Notes: generated by a model from the letters alone, not told the origin. Shown: positions 44,359 to 53,640, counted from the first letter of the stretch. The stretch: 64,000 nt of DNA from Pyxidicoccus trucidator (GCF_010894435.1 NZ_JAAIXZ010000007.1:487891-551890); one strand, 5' to 3'. Numbers and translations are program-made.

Positions 44359-45387
44359 ATGAGAGCCCCTCCCGTTCCCGAGACGATGCGAGCGCTGGTC
44401 CTCACCGCCTACGACGGGCGGCCGGCGTCGCTCCAGGTGGAGTCGCGCCCCGTGCCCCGGCCGTCGCCGAGCCAGGTGCTGGTGCGCGTGGCCGCGTCCC
44501 CCATCAACCCGTCCGACTTGCTGTTCGTCCGGGGCCTGTACGGCGTGAAGAAGCCCCTGCCCACGGTGCCGGGCTTCGAGGGCAGCGGCACGGTGGTGGC
44601 CTCGGGCGGCGTCACCGGGCGGCTGCTGGTGGGCCGGCGCGTGGCGTGCTTCGCCCCGTCCGAAGGCGACGGGCTGTGGGCGGAGTACGCGGTGGTGGAG
44701 CTGCCGCGGTGCATGCCCCTGCGCTCCCACATCACCGACGAGCAGGGCGCGAGCCTCTTCGTCAACCCGTTCACCGCGTGGGCGCTGATGGAGCGGGCGC
44801 TCGATGGCGGACACGTGGCGCTGGTGCAGACGGCCGCCGCGAGCGCCCTGGGACGGATGCTGCTGGCGCTGGCGAAGCGCGAGGGCGTGCCCATGGTGCA
44901 TGTGGTGGCGCGGCCGGAGCAGGAGGAGCTGCTGCGCAAGCTCGGCGCCGAGCACGTGCTGAGCAGCCACGAGCCCGAGTTCGAGGAGCGGCTGCGCCTG
45001 ACGTGCCACGAGCTGAAGGTGTCGCTCGCCTTCGACGCGGTGGGCGGGAGGCTCACCGGGCAGCTGCTGCACGCCATGCCCGACGGCGGCACCGTCATCG
45101 TCCACGGCCTGCTGTCCGAGCAGGAGTGCCGCCTCCACCCGCGCGAGCTCATCTTCGGCGGCAAGAAGGTGGAGGGCTTCTGGCTGGAGCGCTGGAGGGG
45201 CGAGGGCTCCGGGAGGGCGAAGCTCAAGGCGGGGATGGCCGTGCCCGCGCTGGTGGGCCGCGAGCTCGAGACGCAGGTGCGCGCGCGCCTGCCACTGGAG
45301 TCCGCGGGCGACGCGGTGCGCATCGCCTCCACGGACATGACGTCCGGCAAGGTGCTCTTCGTGCCGGGCCAGGGCGCCGCCGCATAG
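44359..45387 (+). CDS. MDR-family zinc-less alcohol dehydrogenase/quinone oxidoreductase
   Basis: 342 aa. GroES-like N-terminal domain (VLVRVAASPINPSDLLFVRGLYGVKKPLPTVPGFEGSGTVVASG) and Rossmann domain (ALVQTAAASALGRMLLALAKREGVPMVHVVARPEQEELLRKLGAEHVLSS, AFDAVGGRLTGQLLHAMPDGGTVIVHG). Catalytic-zinc ligands are absent, as in QOR/enoyl reductases that use NADPH. The usual AxxGVG nucleotide motif reads AASALG, a variation worth noting. Start at 44359 is preceded by AAAAGG; ATG at 44386 is an alternative. Substrate unknown. Confidence 0.87.
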   Translation: MRAPPVPETMRALVLTAYDGRPASLQVESRPVPRPSPSQVLVRVAASPINPSDLLFVRGLYGVKKPLPTVPGFEGSGTVVASGGVTGRLLVGRRVACFAPSEGDGLWAEYAVVELPRCMPLRSHITDEQGASLFVNPFTAWALMERALDGGHVALVQTAAASALGRMLLALAKREGVPMVHVVARPEQEELLRKLGAEHVLSSHEPEFEERLRLTCHELKVSLAFDAVGGRLTGQLLHAMPDGGTVIVHGLLSEQECRLHPRELIFGGKKVEGFWLERWRGEGSGRAKLKAGMAVPALVGRELETQVRARLPLESAGDAVRIASTDMTSGKVLFVPGQGAAA

Positions 45388-45406
45388 TGGGCGTCGCGCC
45401 CCGTGC

Positions 45407-45883
45407 TCAGGCCTTGTCGCGGGAGATGGGCCCCGTCTTCGCCTTCGTCACTCGCAGGTAGTCCGCGGGCGCGAGGACGAGCTGCGTTCCGCGCACGCCG
45501 GCGGACACCGCCACCGCGTCGAACAGCTCCATCGTCTCGTCGACGAAGACGGGGTAGTCCTTCTTGCCGCCAATGGCCGTGCAGCCGCCGCGCACGTAGC
45601 CGGTGAGCGGCTGCAGCTCCTTGAGCGGCACGGTGTCCACCTTGCGGTCGCCGCTGAGTCGCGCGAGCGCCTTGAGGTCCAGCTCCGCGTTGCCGGGCAC
45701 CACCGCCATCAGCACGCCCGTGCGGTCCCCTCGCGCCACCAGCGTCTTGAAGACCTGCTCGGCGGGCATGCCCACCTTCGCGGCCACCGTCTCCGCGGAC
45801 AGGTCGTCCGGGTCCACCGCGTAGTCGCACAGCTCGTACTTCACCCCGAGCGAGTCCAGCAGCCGGGCGGCATTCGTCTTCAC
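45407..45883 (-). CDS. ybaK: YbaK/EbsC aminoacyl-tRNA deacylase
   Basis: 158 aa, normal length. Hydrolyses misacylated Cys-tRNA(Pro) in the YbaK group. Motifs: SAETVAAKVGMPAEQVFKTLVARGD (with the catalytic-site Lys), LMAVVPGNAELDLKAL, TGYVRGGCTAIGGKKDYPVFVDET (YbaK GGxxPxG-like loop). Start is GTG at 45883, 4 nt after the purK stop codon. Co-transcribed with purEK by spacing. Confidence 0.93.
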   Translation of the reverse strand: MKTNAARLLDSLGVKYELCDYAVDPDDLSAETVAAKVGMPAEQVFKTLVARGDRTGVLMAVVPGNAELDLKALARLSGDRKVDTVPLKELQPLTGYVRGGCTAIGGKKDYPVFVDETMELFDAVAVSAGVRGTQLVLAPADYLRVTKAKTGPISRDKA

Positions 45884-45887
45884 GGCC

Positions 45888-47030
45888 TCACACCCCCAGG
45901 GCGGTGGCGGCGGCCTTCACCCGCGCGAGCGCGTCCTCGGGCGTGGTGCCCACCGCGGACAGGTGCCCCATCTTCCGGCCCTTGCGCGCGTCCCGCTTGC
46001 CATACAGGTGCAGCCGGACGCCGGGCATGGCCAGCACCTGCTCGAAGCGCGGGCCGCCCTCCTTCAGCCACAAGTCACCCAGCAGGTTGACGATGGCCGC
46101 CGGGCGCACCACCTCCACCGAGCCCAGGGGCAGGTTGCACGCCGCGCGCACCGCCTGCTCGAACTGCGACGTGAGGCACGCCACCTCGGTGGAGTGGAAG
46201 CTGTTGTGCGGGCGCGGCGCCACCTCGTTGACGAGCAGGCTGCCGTCGCCCAGCAGGAACATCTCCACCACCAGCAGCCCCTCCACCTGGAGCGACTCGG
46301 TAATCGCCCGCGCCAGCTCCGTGGCCTGGGCGGCCACCTGCGGAGGCAGCGGGCCCGGCAGCAGGGACCACGCGAGGATGCGCTCCTCGTGGTGGTTGTA
46401 CGCGGGCGGGTACACCGCCGTCTCGCCCTTCGGGCTGCGCGCCACCAGCACGGACAGCTCCGACTTCAAGTCCAGCGCGGCCTCCACCACCACGGAGGTC
46501 TCGCCCAGCTCCTTCCACGCCGAAGGGGCCTCGCTGGCGGTCTTCACCTCCACCTGACCGCGACCGTCATAGCCGCCCTCGCTGGACTTCACGAAGCAGC
46601 GGCCGCCCAGCGCGTGAATCGCCTGCGCCAGCTCCTCGGCCGAGTGGGCCTCGCGCCAGGGGCCCAGGGGGAAGCCGCCCTTCGCGAGCCAGCTCTTCTG
46701 CCGGCCGCGGTGCTGCACCACGCGCAGCACGTCCGCGCCCGGACGCATGGGGGCGTGGCGGGCGACTGCCTCCAGCGTGGACAGGGAGACCTTCTCGATT
46801 TCGAGCGTCACCGTGTCGCAGCCGCGCGCCAGCTCCTCCGCGGCGGCCGTGTCCGAGAATTGCGCGGTGATGCAGCGGTCCACCACCGAGAGGGCAGGGC
46901 AGGTGGGGTCCGGGTCCAACGCCTGCACCTGGAAGCCGAGCGTGCGTGCCGCCAGCGCCATCATCCGCCCGAGCTGGCCCCCGCCGAGGATGCCAATCGT
47001 CCCGCCGGGGAGCACCACGCGCGACTTCAT
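45888..47030 (-). CDS. purK: N5-carboxyaminoimidazole ribonucleotide synthase PurK
   Basis: 380 aa. ATP-grasp enzyme converting AIR, bicarbonate and ATP to N5-CAIR in purine synthesis. Motifs: GGTIGILGGGQLGRMMALAARTLGFQVQALDPD (N-terminal Rossmann loop), GGRCFVKSSEGGYDGRGQ (ATP-grasp glycine loop), LVVEMFLLGDGSLLVNEVAPRPHNSFHST. The start overlaps the purE stop by ATGA. Upstream in-frame sequence to 47117 lies inside purE and is rejected. Confidence 0.97.
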   Translation of the reverse strand: MKSRVVLPGGTIGILGGGQLGRMMALAARTLGFQVQALDPDPTCPALSVVDRCITAQFSDTAAAEELARGCDTVTLEIEKVSLSTLEAVARHAPMRPGADVLRVVQHRGRQKSWLAKGGFPLGPWREAHSAEELAQAIHALGGRCFVKSSEGGYDGRGQVEVKTASEAPSAWKELGETSVVVEAALDLKSELSVLVARSPKGETAVYPPAYNHHEERILAWSLLPGPLPPQVAAQATELARAITESLQVEGLLVVEMFLLGDGSLLVNEVAPRPHNSFHSTEVACLTSQFEQAVRAACNLPLGSVEVVRPAAIVNLLGDLWLKEGGPRFEQVLAMPGVRLHLYGKRDARKGRKMGHLSAVGTTPEDALARVKAAATALGV

Positions 47031-47524
47031 GAAATCTCCCGGTGCGCGAGCACCTCGTCGGTGCGCGCCTTGCGCCAGGCCGCGAGTCGCTCGCGCAGCT
47101 CGGGGTACTTCAGGCACAGGATGGACGCGGCGTGCAGGGCCGCGTTGGCGGCGCCGGGCTTGCCGATGGCCTGCGTGCCCACGGGCACGCCCCGGGGCAT
47201 CTGGACGATGGACAGCAGCGCGTCCAGCCCGTTGAGCAGCGTGGTGGGCATGGGCACGCCGATGACGGGCAGCAGCGTCTTGCTGGACACCATGCCAGGC
47301 AGGTGGGCGGCCCCTCCCGCGGCGGCGATGATGACGGACAGGCCGCGCGACTCCGCGGTGGACGCGTACTCCATCATCCAGTCAGGGGTGCGGTGGGCGG
47401 ACACCACGCGCACCTCATGCGGGATTGCCAGCTCCTTGAGGATGTCCACCCCGGGCTGCAGGAACTCCAAATCGCTCCTGCCGCCCATGATGACCCCAAC
47501 CCAGGGGATGCCCGTGCTCGCCAT
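47027..47524 (-). CDS. purE: N5-CAIR mutase PurE
   Basis: 165 aa, typical class I PurE; works with PurK to make CAIR. VGVIMGGRSDLEFLQPGVDILKEL, VVSAHRTPDWMMEYA (active-site SAHRTP) and AAGGAAHLPGMVSSKTLLPVIGVPMP are diagnostic. MGGRSD replaces the commoner MGSxSD. Start MASTGIPW chosen; upstream in-frame codons show no PurE similarity. Confidence 0.97.
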   Translation of the reverse strand: MASTGIPWVGVIMGGRSDLEFLQPGVDILKELAIPHEVRVVSAHRTPDWMMEYASTAESRGLSVIIAAAGGAAHLPGMVSSKTLLPVIGVPMPTTLLNGLDALLSIVQMPRGVPVGTQAIGKPGAANAALHAASILCLKYPELRERLAAWRKARTDEVLAHREIS

Positions 47525-47574
47525 GTGGTGTGCGCGCCTCCGTGCGCTCTCCGGCCGAAGGCAGGAGAAACGCG

Positions 47575-47604
47575 GAGATAGGGCCGGGGGATTCCGCTGG
47601 TCAA
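47575..47604 (-). promoter_or_regulatory. Candidate purEK promoter
   Basis: Minus strand TTGACC (47604-47599), 18-nt spacer, TATCTC (47580-47575), 51 nt before the purE ATG. A modest consensus match, in the only gap upstream of the operon. Confidence 0.35.
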
Positions 47605-47616
47605 CACGGAAGGTGA

Positions 47617-47641
47617 GGCGGGCGTCCAATGGACGCCCGCC
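47617..47641 (-). terminator. Terminator-like hairpin after the vWA gene
   Basis: Perfect 11-bp inverted repeat GGCGGGCGTCC / GGACGCCCGCC with a 3-nt loop (12 bp if the loop tightens), 33 nt past the vWA stop. No clear U-tract. Confidence 0.6.
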
Positions 47642-47674
47642 CGGCCCGCTCGGCGCCCCACCAGGCGCGGCGCT

Positions 47675-49111
47675 TCAGTAGGTGGAGCCCACCTTGCCGA
47701 AGCCCCTCAGGGCCTTGACCTTGCTCTTCTTGACGGCCGAGCGCGTCTCCTCCTCGTTGTCGGCGCTGTCGTACTCGTCGAGGGTGGCCTGCTGCTCGGC
47801 CACGTCGGCGGCCACCGCCGCGGCGCCGGACACCGCGCTGGCCTCGTGGAAGAGGGCCTGGTTCTGCTGGATGTAGCCCTTCGCCTCCTCCTTGCGGCCG
47901 CTGCGCAGGGCCTCGGCGGCCTTCTGGACGTTGGCCGCGCTGCGCGCCCGGGCCGCGTACACCGTGGCCTCCTTGTCCTGCCGGGCCACCACTTCCTCGT
48001 GCCGGTCCGTCACCACCGCGGACAGGGTGGCGGCGTTCTGCACGCCCACGCTCCGGATGAGGTCCGTGTACGCCAGCTTCAGGTCCATCACCCGCACCGT
48101 GCGGCCCACCGTGCCGTCCGTCACGTTCAGCCGCACCACCACGCGCTCCAGCTGGCCCGCGGAGAAGTCCGGCAGCGACACGCTGACCACGTTGCCGGAC
48201 TGGCTGGCGCGGTAGCCCATCACCTCACCCAGCGACGTGCCCGGGGGCAGCGTGAAGGTCAGCGTCACGTCACGCGCCACGGAGGTGGAGGCCTGCTGCA
48301 AATCCTTCTGGAAGAGGGTGGCCAGCTGGCCCGCGTCCTCGAGGAAGCCGTACGCGCCCGCGCCGTACTCGGCGAACGCCTGCATCAGGTCCTCGTTGAA
48401 GTCCGTGCCCACGCCGATGGCGCTCAGCGTGACGCCGGCGGCGCGCAGCTCCTGGGCCTGCCGCGTCAGCCCCTCGTCGTCCGTGATTCCCTCGGTGGGC
48501 TGACCGTCGCTCATGAGGATGAGGCGGTTGACCCCGAACTGCCCCTGCGCCGTGGACAGCTGGAAGCGGCCGGCGGACAGGCCCGCGCCGATGTTGGTGC
48601 CGCCCTCGTCCCAGATGCCGTCCACGTACTGGAGCATCCGCTCGCGGTTGCCGGGCGTGGCGGGCAGCGACGGCAGGCTCTTCACGTCCGAGCCGTAGTG
48701 GACGATGGCCAGCCGGTCCTCGTCCCGCAGCAGCCCCACCAGGTGCCGCGCGGCCTGCTTCGCCTGGGCCAGCTTGTAGCCGCTCATGGAGCCCGAGCGG
48801 TCGATGACCAGCGCCAGATTCACAGCGCTGCGCTTCGCCCCCGGCACCTCGGCGCCCGTCAGGTCCATCGTGGCGAACACCTCGGAGGTGCCCGCGGGGA
48901 TGTACGGGTGCGACAGCCGGCTCGTCAGGGTGAGCGAGCCGGGCGTCGACAGCACGGGCGCGACGGGGGGAGGCTCCGGAGGCGGCGTCACCACCACCAC
49001 GGGAGTCACGGGCTTGGGCGGCTGCACCGACCCCAGCTGAGGCAGCCCCAGCACCAGCGCGGTGAGGGCGAGGCCACCGGCGAGGCTGAGGAAGAGGACC
49101 GTTCGGTTCAT
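47675..49111 (-). CDS. von Willebrand factor A-domain secreted/membrane protein
   Basis: 478 aa. Signal-anchor (VLFLSLAGGLALTALVLGL), Pro/Val linker, N-terminal beta region (SLTLTSRLSHPYIPAGTSEVFATMDL), vWA domain with intact MIDAS: DRSGSMS (DxSxS), GGTNIGAGL (Thr) and LMSDGQPTEG (Asp), then a beta-sandwich and a helical Ala-rich C-terminus (DKEATVYAARARSAANVQKAAEAL). This matches the YfbK/CaaX-adjacent family of vWA proteins. Extracytoplasmic adhesion or complex assembly is the likely role. Same direction as purEK but separated by a hairpin. Confidence 0.87.
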   Translation of the reverse strand: MNRTVLFLSLAGGLALTALVLGLPQLGSVQPPKPVTPVVVVTPPPEPPPVAPVLSTPGSLTLTSRLSHPYIPAGTSEVFATMDLTGAEVPGAKRSAVNLALVIDRSGSMSGYKLAQAKQAARHLVGLLRDEDRLAIVHYGSDVKSLPSLPATPGNRERMLQYVDGIWDEGGTNIGAGLSAGRFQLSTAQGQFGVNRLILMSDGQPTEGITDDEGLTRQAQELRAAGVTLSAIGVGTDFNEDLMQAFAEYGAGAYGFLEDAGQLATLFQKDLQQASTSVARDVTLTFTLPPGTSLGEVMGYRASQSGNVVSVSLPDFSAGQLERVVVRLNVTDGTVGRTVRVMDLKLAYTDLIRSVGVQNAATLSAVVTDRHEEVVARQDKEATVYAARARSAANVQKAAEALRSGRKEEAKGYIQQNQALFHEASAVSGAAAVAADVAEQQATLDEYDSADNEEETRSAVKKSKVKALRGFGKVGSTY

Positions 49112-49195
49112 GGCAGGGCTCCTGGCGCTAACGACGCGGGCCCTGCCTTTACGAACGAGACGCGGGAAAAGGTCTACCCCCCGCGCCGGAAAATG

Positions 49196-49720
49196 TCAGT
49201 TGCCGGCCGCAGCCAGGGGGGTGCCCGAGCAGAAGAAAGGCGAGTTGTTCTCGCCAAACGTCCGCCGGTAGAAGGCCTCGTCAGCGGCGCGCAGGGCCTC
49301 CAGCGTGTCCTGGTCCAGCAGCAGCGCGCGGCACGCCATGCGCTCCGGCAGGCCCTCCAGCACGTCGCTGGTGTCCTTCACCTCGCACGCGTTGGAGCCT
49401 TCCACGCACTCCTTGCTGCAATAGCCCATGGCGTTGGCGTTCCCATTCACCGTGCCGTCCTCGTTCGTCGCCCGGGGGAAGTCCGCGTCACGCACGCAGA
49501 CGAGGTCCTCGCACTCCACCGCGCCGAAGGAGATGAAGTCCTGTCGCGGAGCGATTTCCTTCTCGAGGATGGGCCGGGTCTTTTCACCGAACTGCTCCAG
49601 CTCCTCCGGGGTCGCCTTGCGCACCAGGGTGCACGGCTTGCCGATCTGACTGCTGACTTCGCAGCCCCCCAGCAGCATCGCGGCGGACATCAGGAGGGCG
49701 GCTCGGACGGACATCTTCAT
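49196..49720 (-). CDS. gltK: Gliding-motility lipoprotein GltK/CglC-like
   Basis: 174 aa. Lipoprotein signal with lipobox LGGC (Cys21 from MKMSVR...). Cysteine-rich mature domain (KPCTLVRKATPEEL, VECEDLVCVRDADFP, MGYCSKECVEGSNACEVKDTSD, MACRALLLDQ) likely held by disulfides. It lies divergently beside gltB-gltA-gltC; in Myxococcus xanthus the lipoprotein gltK (agmO/cglC) neighbours these genes and is part of the Agl-Glt outer-membrane complex. Name assigned from this arrangement and cysteine pattern, from memory. ATG at 49714 is an alternative start. Confidence 0.72.
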   Translation of the reverse strand: MKMSVRAALLMSAAMLLGGCEVSSQIGKPCTLVRKATPEELEQFGEKTRPILEKEIAPRQDFISFGAVECEDLVCVRDADFPRATNEDGTVNGNANAMGYCSKECVEGSNACEVKDTSDVLEGLPERMACRALLLDQDTLEALRAADEAFYRRTFGENNSPFFCSGTPLAAAGN

Positions 49721-49986
49721 GACACCTCTACAAAGGGGGGGAGGGGCGCGGGACCTCTGGACCCGCGGAGCACTCAAAAGGGTAGCACAGCACCCATGAA
49801 CGCCAACGCACCTGTACCACGGGGTGGGGCAGTGGAATTGTGAAGGAATACCGGAGGGATACAGGGTAACCAGGCGTGCGCGGCATGGTTGATGGTTGGG
49901 AATGTGACCGATAGGATGTCGAAACCGAGAGTCGCGCTGTACCCCCGGTGGCAGTTACGCCCCCCTCCCTCACGGAGCCTCCGGAT

Positions 49987-50808
49987 TTGAAACGCCCCAC
50001 GTTGCTGCTCGCCCTGTGTCTGGCGCCCACCCTGGCGCTCGCTCAGAGCCAGGAAGGCATGGGACTCGACCTGACGGAAGAGTCCCCGGCCCCGCCGTCC
50101 TCCGAGGAATCCCCTGCGCCCCCGTCGGCGGAGGAAGCCACGCCCGTGGCCTCCACCACCGCGGAGGACACGCCGGAACCGGAGTCCCTCCCACCGCTGA
50201 CGGACATCACCCAGGAAGACCGGGTGAAGAGCGTCCAGCGCAAGGTCTACCGGAAGAAGGGTCGCTTCGAGCTGACGCCCCTGGTCAGCATCTCCGTGAA
50301 TGATCCGTTCTACTCCAAGGTCGGCGCGTCGCTGCGCGGCGCCTGGTACCTGGCGGACACGCTCGCCATCGCCGGCCGCGCGTCGCTGATGCAGGTCGTG
50401 CCGTCCGACGACGTGCGGACGGCCAAGCGCACCTTCAACAGCAAGATCTACAACTCGGTGCCTGAGTGGTCCGCCATGGGCGACATCGAGTGGAGCCCGC
50501 TGTACGGCAAGGTGGCGTTCCTCAACTCCATCCTCCACTTCGACGGCTACCTGCTGGCCGGAGCGGGCGTGGTGCGGACGGAGACGTCCTCGCTGCCCGA
50601 CCGCGGCCTCAACCCCGCCGCCGACCTGGGCCTGGGCATGCGCTTCGTGGCCAAGGACTACCTGGCCGTGAACGTGGCCCTCATCAACACCGCCTATGTG
50701 GATCAGCCCCTGGGCAGCAGCAAGGGCGCCATCCAGAACATGATGACCCTCAACGCCGGCATCTCGCTGTTCCTGCCGTTCAGCTCGACGGGGAGGGACT
50801 CGGAATGA
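49987..50808 (+). CDS. gltB: Gliding-motility outer-membrane barrel GltB-like
   Basis: 273 aa from a TTG start, chosen because it gives a clean signal peptide (KRPTLLLALCLAPTLALAQS, cut after ALA) and has GGAG 9 nt upstream; a GTG at 49948 would add 13 residues. Acidic Pro/Glu-rich linker after the signal, then KKGRFELTPLVSISVNDPF and alternating strands to FLPFSS, typical of an outer-membrane barrel. Paralogous to the next gene. Order K, B, A, C follows M. xanthus; whether this copy is B or A rests on that order. ATGA overlap with gltA. Confidence 0.75.
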   Translation: MKRPTLLLALCLAPTLALAQSQEGMGLDLTEESPAPPSSEESPAPPSAEEATPVASTTAEDTPEPESLPPLTDITQEDRVKSVQRKVYRKKGRFELTPLVSISVNDPFYSKVGASLRGAWYLADTLAIAGRASLMQVVPSDDVRTAKRTFNSKIYNSVPEWSAMGDIEWSPLYGKVAFLNSILHFDGYLLAGAGVVRTETSSLPDRGLNPAADLGLGMRFVAKDYLAVNVALINTAYVDQPLGSSKGAIQNMMTLNAGISLFLPFSSTGRDSE

Positions 50809-51590
50809 AGCTGACCCTCCGTCTGCTGCTGGCCCTGTGCCTCGTCGCGCCCGTGCTGGGCCACGCCCAGTCCTCCGAGGAGGAGGAGGCCGGCGACGTC
50901 TCCGAGGTGGACAAGGACCGGATGGGGCCGCTGCGCGAGCGCGTGCGCCCCGTCTCCGGGCACCTCTTCCTCAAGAAGGGGCGCTTCGAGTTCAGCCCGT
51001 CCGTCTCGCTGTCGCTGCGCGACGCCTTCTTCAGCAAGTACATCCTGGGCGGCACGCTCACCTACCATCCGCTGGAGACGGTGGGCGTCAGCCTGCGCCT
51101 GGGCTACGCCATCAACTCGGTGGCCGGCGCGGCGCAGCTGTGCACCTTCGACGGGGAGGGCGCGGACGCCACGCGAGGCTGCGGCAAGCCGACCCTGAAC
51201 CAGCTCGACGGGCAGGCCCCCGGCCAGCTCAAGCTGCTGGGCGGCGCGGACGTCCAGTGGGCGCCCATCTACGGCAAGCTGTCGCTGCTGGCGGAGAAGT
51301 TCGTCAGCTTCGACCTGTACGGCGTCGCGGGCGCCTCCGTGGTGCAGTACCGCGGGCCGGGCCTGGACCCCACCACCGAGGCCCAGGTCCCGAAGAGCTA
51401 CATGACCCCCGGCGGCAACCTGGGCGTGGGCGCGCGCTTCTTCCTCAACCGCTGGGTGACGCTGCGCACCGAGGTGCGGGACCTCATCTACGTGGAGAAG
51501 AGCGACGTCCCCGGCGAGACCTACCTGCGCAACCAGCTCCTCTTCGAGCTGGGCGTTTCCTTCTTCTTCCTGAACGGCTCCGAGTCATGA
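50805..51590 (+). CDS. gltA: Gliding-motility outer-membrane barrel GltA-like
   Basis: 261 aa. Signal peptide KLTLRLLLALCLVAPVLGHAQS, short acidic linker, KKGRFEFSPSVSLSLRDAFFSK matching the equivalent GltB segment, then amphipathic strands ending LLFELGVSFFFLNG; the aromatic end fits a barrel's last strand. Two internal cysteines (CTFDGEG, GCGKP) may form a disulfide. GltA and GltB are outer-membrane parts of the focal-adhesion gliding machine. Overlaps both neighbours by ATGA. Confidence 0.75.
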   Translation: MKLTLRLLLALCLVAPVLGHAQSSEEEEAGDVSEVDKDRMGPLRERVRPVSGHLFLKKGRFEFSPSVSLSLRDAFFSKYILGGTLTYHPLETVGVSLRLGYAINSVAGAAQLCTFDGEGADATRGCGKPTLNQLDGQAPGQLKLLGGADVQWAPIYGKLSLLAEKFVSFDLYGVAGASVVQYRGPGLDPTTEAQVPKSYMTPGGNLGVGARFFLNRWVTLRTEVRDLIYVEKSDVPGETYLRNQLLFELGVSFFFLNGSES

Positions 51591-53605
51591 TCCGCTCCTT
51601 CCGGCTCATCCGTGTCGCCGTCCTCGGGCTCGCGCTCGCCTGGACGGCCCCCAGCTACGCCCAGAGCTTCGAGGGCCTGGACCTCGGCGCCCAGTCGAAG
51701 AAGAAGAAGAAGGGCTCCACCAGCAAGAAGAAGAAGCAGACCTCCCGCAAGACGCGCGGCAAGGCGACGCCGGCCGCCCCGGTGGAAGAGGCCCCGCCCG
51801 AGGCCGCCGCCAGCGAGAGCCCGGCCGTCGAGACGGCGCCCGCCGTGGCCGCTCCCGCCGCTCCCTCGACGCCCGCCCCGGCTCCCGCGCCCACCCCGGC
51901 CTCTCCGCCGGCCGGGGGCCTGGGGCTGGACCTGACGCAGGAGGCGCCCAAGCAGACGGCGCCCACCATGTCCTTCGACGCGGTGGACGTGTCCGGCAAG
52001 ACGGCGGACCGCCAGCGCCTGGACGTGGCCGTCAGCCTCTTCAAGAACGACGAGTACGAGAAGGCCGCCATGGCGGCGCACGAGCTGCTGGCGGACGCGA
52101 AGCTGGCGGGCCTGCACACCGAGGCGCGCTACGTCCTGGCCAAGTCGCTCTACCGCATGGGCATGTACCACTCGTCCCTGGGTGAGTTCTCCAAGCTGCT
52201 CTCCCTGGGCCCGTCCACCAAGTTCTTCAAGACGAGCCTGGAGTGGCTGTTCTTCATCAGCCGCAAGACGAAGAACGAGACGGTCATCCTCGACGAGATT
52301 GCCCGGCACGCGAACCAGGAGTTCCCGGAGAAGTACCGGAACGAGTTCCGCTACCTGCTGGCGCGCTACCACTTCGTGCGCGGCCGCGCGCTGGACCAGG
52401 TGGGCCAGCCGGCGGACGCGGACAAGAGCTTCGAGGAAGTGAAGCGCCTGGCGCTGTCCATTCCGCGCAATGACCCCTTCTTCCCGCGCGCCAAGTACCT
52501 GGAGGGCCTGTCCTCCTTCCGCAACGGCAGCCGTCAGAAGGACGCGGCGTCCAAGCGCGGCAACGGGGAGATGCTGGCCTCCGTGGAAGCGATGAAGGAG
52601 GTCATCCGCCTCACTCGCCCCATGCCCGGCAAGTCCGCCGAGCAGGTGAAGATGGACAAGGCCCTGCGCGAGCTGGCCTTCATGCAGCTGGCCCGTACGC
52701 ACTACGGCATGCAGCAGAACCGCTTCGCCCTCTTCTACCTGGGCAAGGTGGAGCGGGGTAATACGCAGTGGCTGGAGTCCCTCTTCGAGGCCAGCTGGGC
52801 CAACTACCGTGTGGGCCAATACGAGCAGGCGCTCGGCAACCTGATTACGCTGTCGTCGCCCTTCTTCCGCGAGGAGTACTTCCCCGAGGCGCTCATCCTG
52901 AAGGCGGTCATCTATTACGAGAACTGCCGCTACCGGGAGTCCACCCTCATCCTCCAGGACTTCGAGCGCACGTACCTGCCGGTGCATGACCAGCTCGAGT
53001 CGCTGGTGAAGAAGAACACGGACGCCGGGGAGTACTACTCGGTGCTCGCCGAGGTGCAGAAGAAGAACAAGGAGGGCCTGGAGAAGAACGAGACGGACGT
53101 CATCCTGGAGCGCATCCTCCGGCTGGCGCTGACGGACCAGGACCTGCGCAAGACGAACGACTCCATCCTCGAGCTGGAAGGGGAGATGGACGCCTTCGCC
53201 AACCGCGCGGACACCTTCAAGTACTCGGACTTGAGCAAGACGCTGCTGGAGGGGCTCAAGGTGCAGCGCACCGGCCTCATCTCCAAGGCGGGCATCATGG
53301 CCAAGGGCAAGCTGGAGACGGAGCTGGTGGCGCTCAAGCAGCTGCTGGCCAACGGCCTGCGCATCAAGTTCGAGACGACGACGAAGGAGAAGGAGTTCCT
53401 CGAGGAGCAGCTCAAGGCGGGCGGCCGCACGGCCATCGTCAAGAAGTACAAGTACTCGGTGGCGGTGTCGGACGACCAGCTCTACTGGCCGTACGAGGGC
53501 GAGTACTGGCGCGACGAGCTGGGCACGTACCAGTACACGCTGACCAAGGGCTGCATCGAGCGGGACACGGCCAACCGGAACATGCAGTCCGCCGAGGCCC
53601 TGTAG
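51587..53605 (+). CDS. gltC: Gliding-motility periplasmic TPR protein GltC-like
   Basis: 672 aa, the length expected for GltC. Signal peptide (VAVLGLALAWTAPSYAQS), a strongly basic stretch (SKKKKKGSTSKKKKQTSRK, about 31-52), Ala/Pro-rich linker (55-125), then TPR-type helices (VAVSLFKNDEYEKAAMAAHELL, TEARYVLAKSLYRMGMYHSSL, VGQYEQALGNLITLSSPFF) to a C-terminal WPYEGEYWRDELGTYQYTL. Bridges inner- and outer-membrane parts of the gliding complex in M. xanthus. Last gene of the operon; strong terminator follows. Confidence 0.82.
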   Translation: MIRSFRLIRVAVLGLALAWTAPSYAQSFEGLDLGAQSKKKKKGSTSKKKKQTSRKTRGKATPAAPVEEAPPEAAASESPAVETAPAVAAPAAPSTPAPAPAPTPASPPAGGLGLDLTQEAPKQTAPTMSFDAVDVSGKTADRQRLDVAVSLFKNDEYEKAAMAAHELLADAKLAGLHTEARYVLAKSLYRMGMYHSSLGEFSKLLSLGPSTKFFKTSLEWLFFISRKTKNETVILDEIARHANQEFPEKYRNEFRYLLARYHFVRGRALDQVGQPADADKSFEEVKRLALSIPRNDPFFPRAKYLEGLSSFRNGSRQKDAASKRGNGEMLASVEAMKEVIRLTRPMPGKSAEQVKMDKALRELAFMQLARTHYGMQQNRFALFYLGKVERGNTQWLESLFEASWANYRVGQYEQALGNLITLSSPFFREEYFPEALILKAVIYYENCRYRESTLILQDFERTYLPVHDQLESLVKKNTDAGEYYSVLAEVQKKNKEGLEKNETDVILERILRLALTDQDLRKTNDSILELEGEMDAFANRADTFKYSDLSKTLLEGLKVQRTGLISKAGIMAKGKLETELVALKQLLANGLRIKFETTTKEKEFLEEQLKAGGRTAIVKKYKYSVAVSDDQLYWPYEGEYWRDELGTYQYTLTKGCIERDTANRNMQSAEAL

Positions 53606-53640
53606 CACCCGTCACAACGGGTACTTCTCCCACCTGACCA

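Noticed and set aside
51521..53608. 695-aa minus-strand frame opposite gltC
   Set aside because: Leu/Arg-rich shadow; gltC has signal peptide, TPRs and a terminator in the right orientation.
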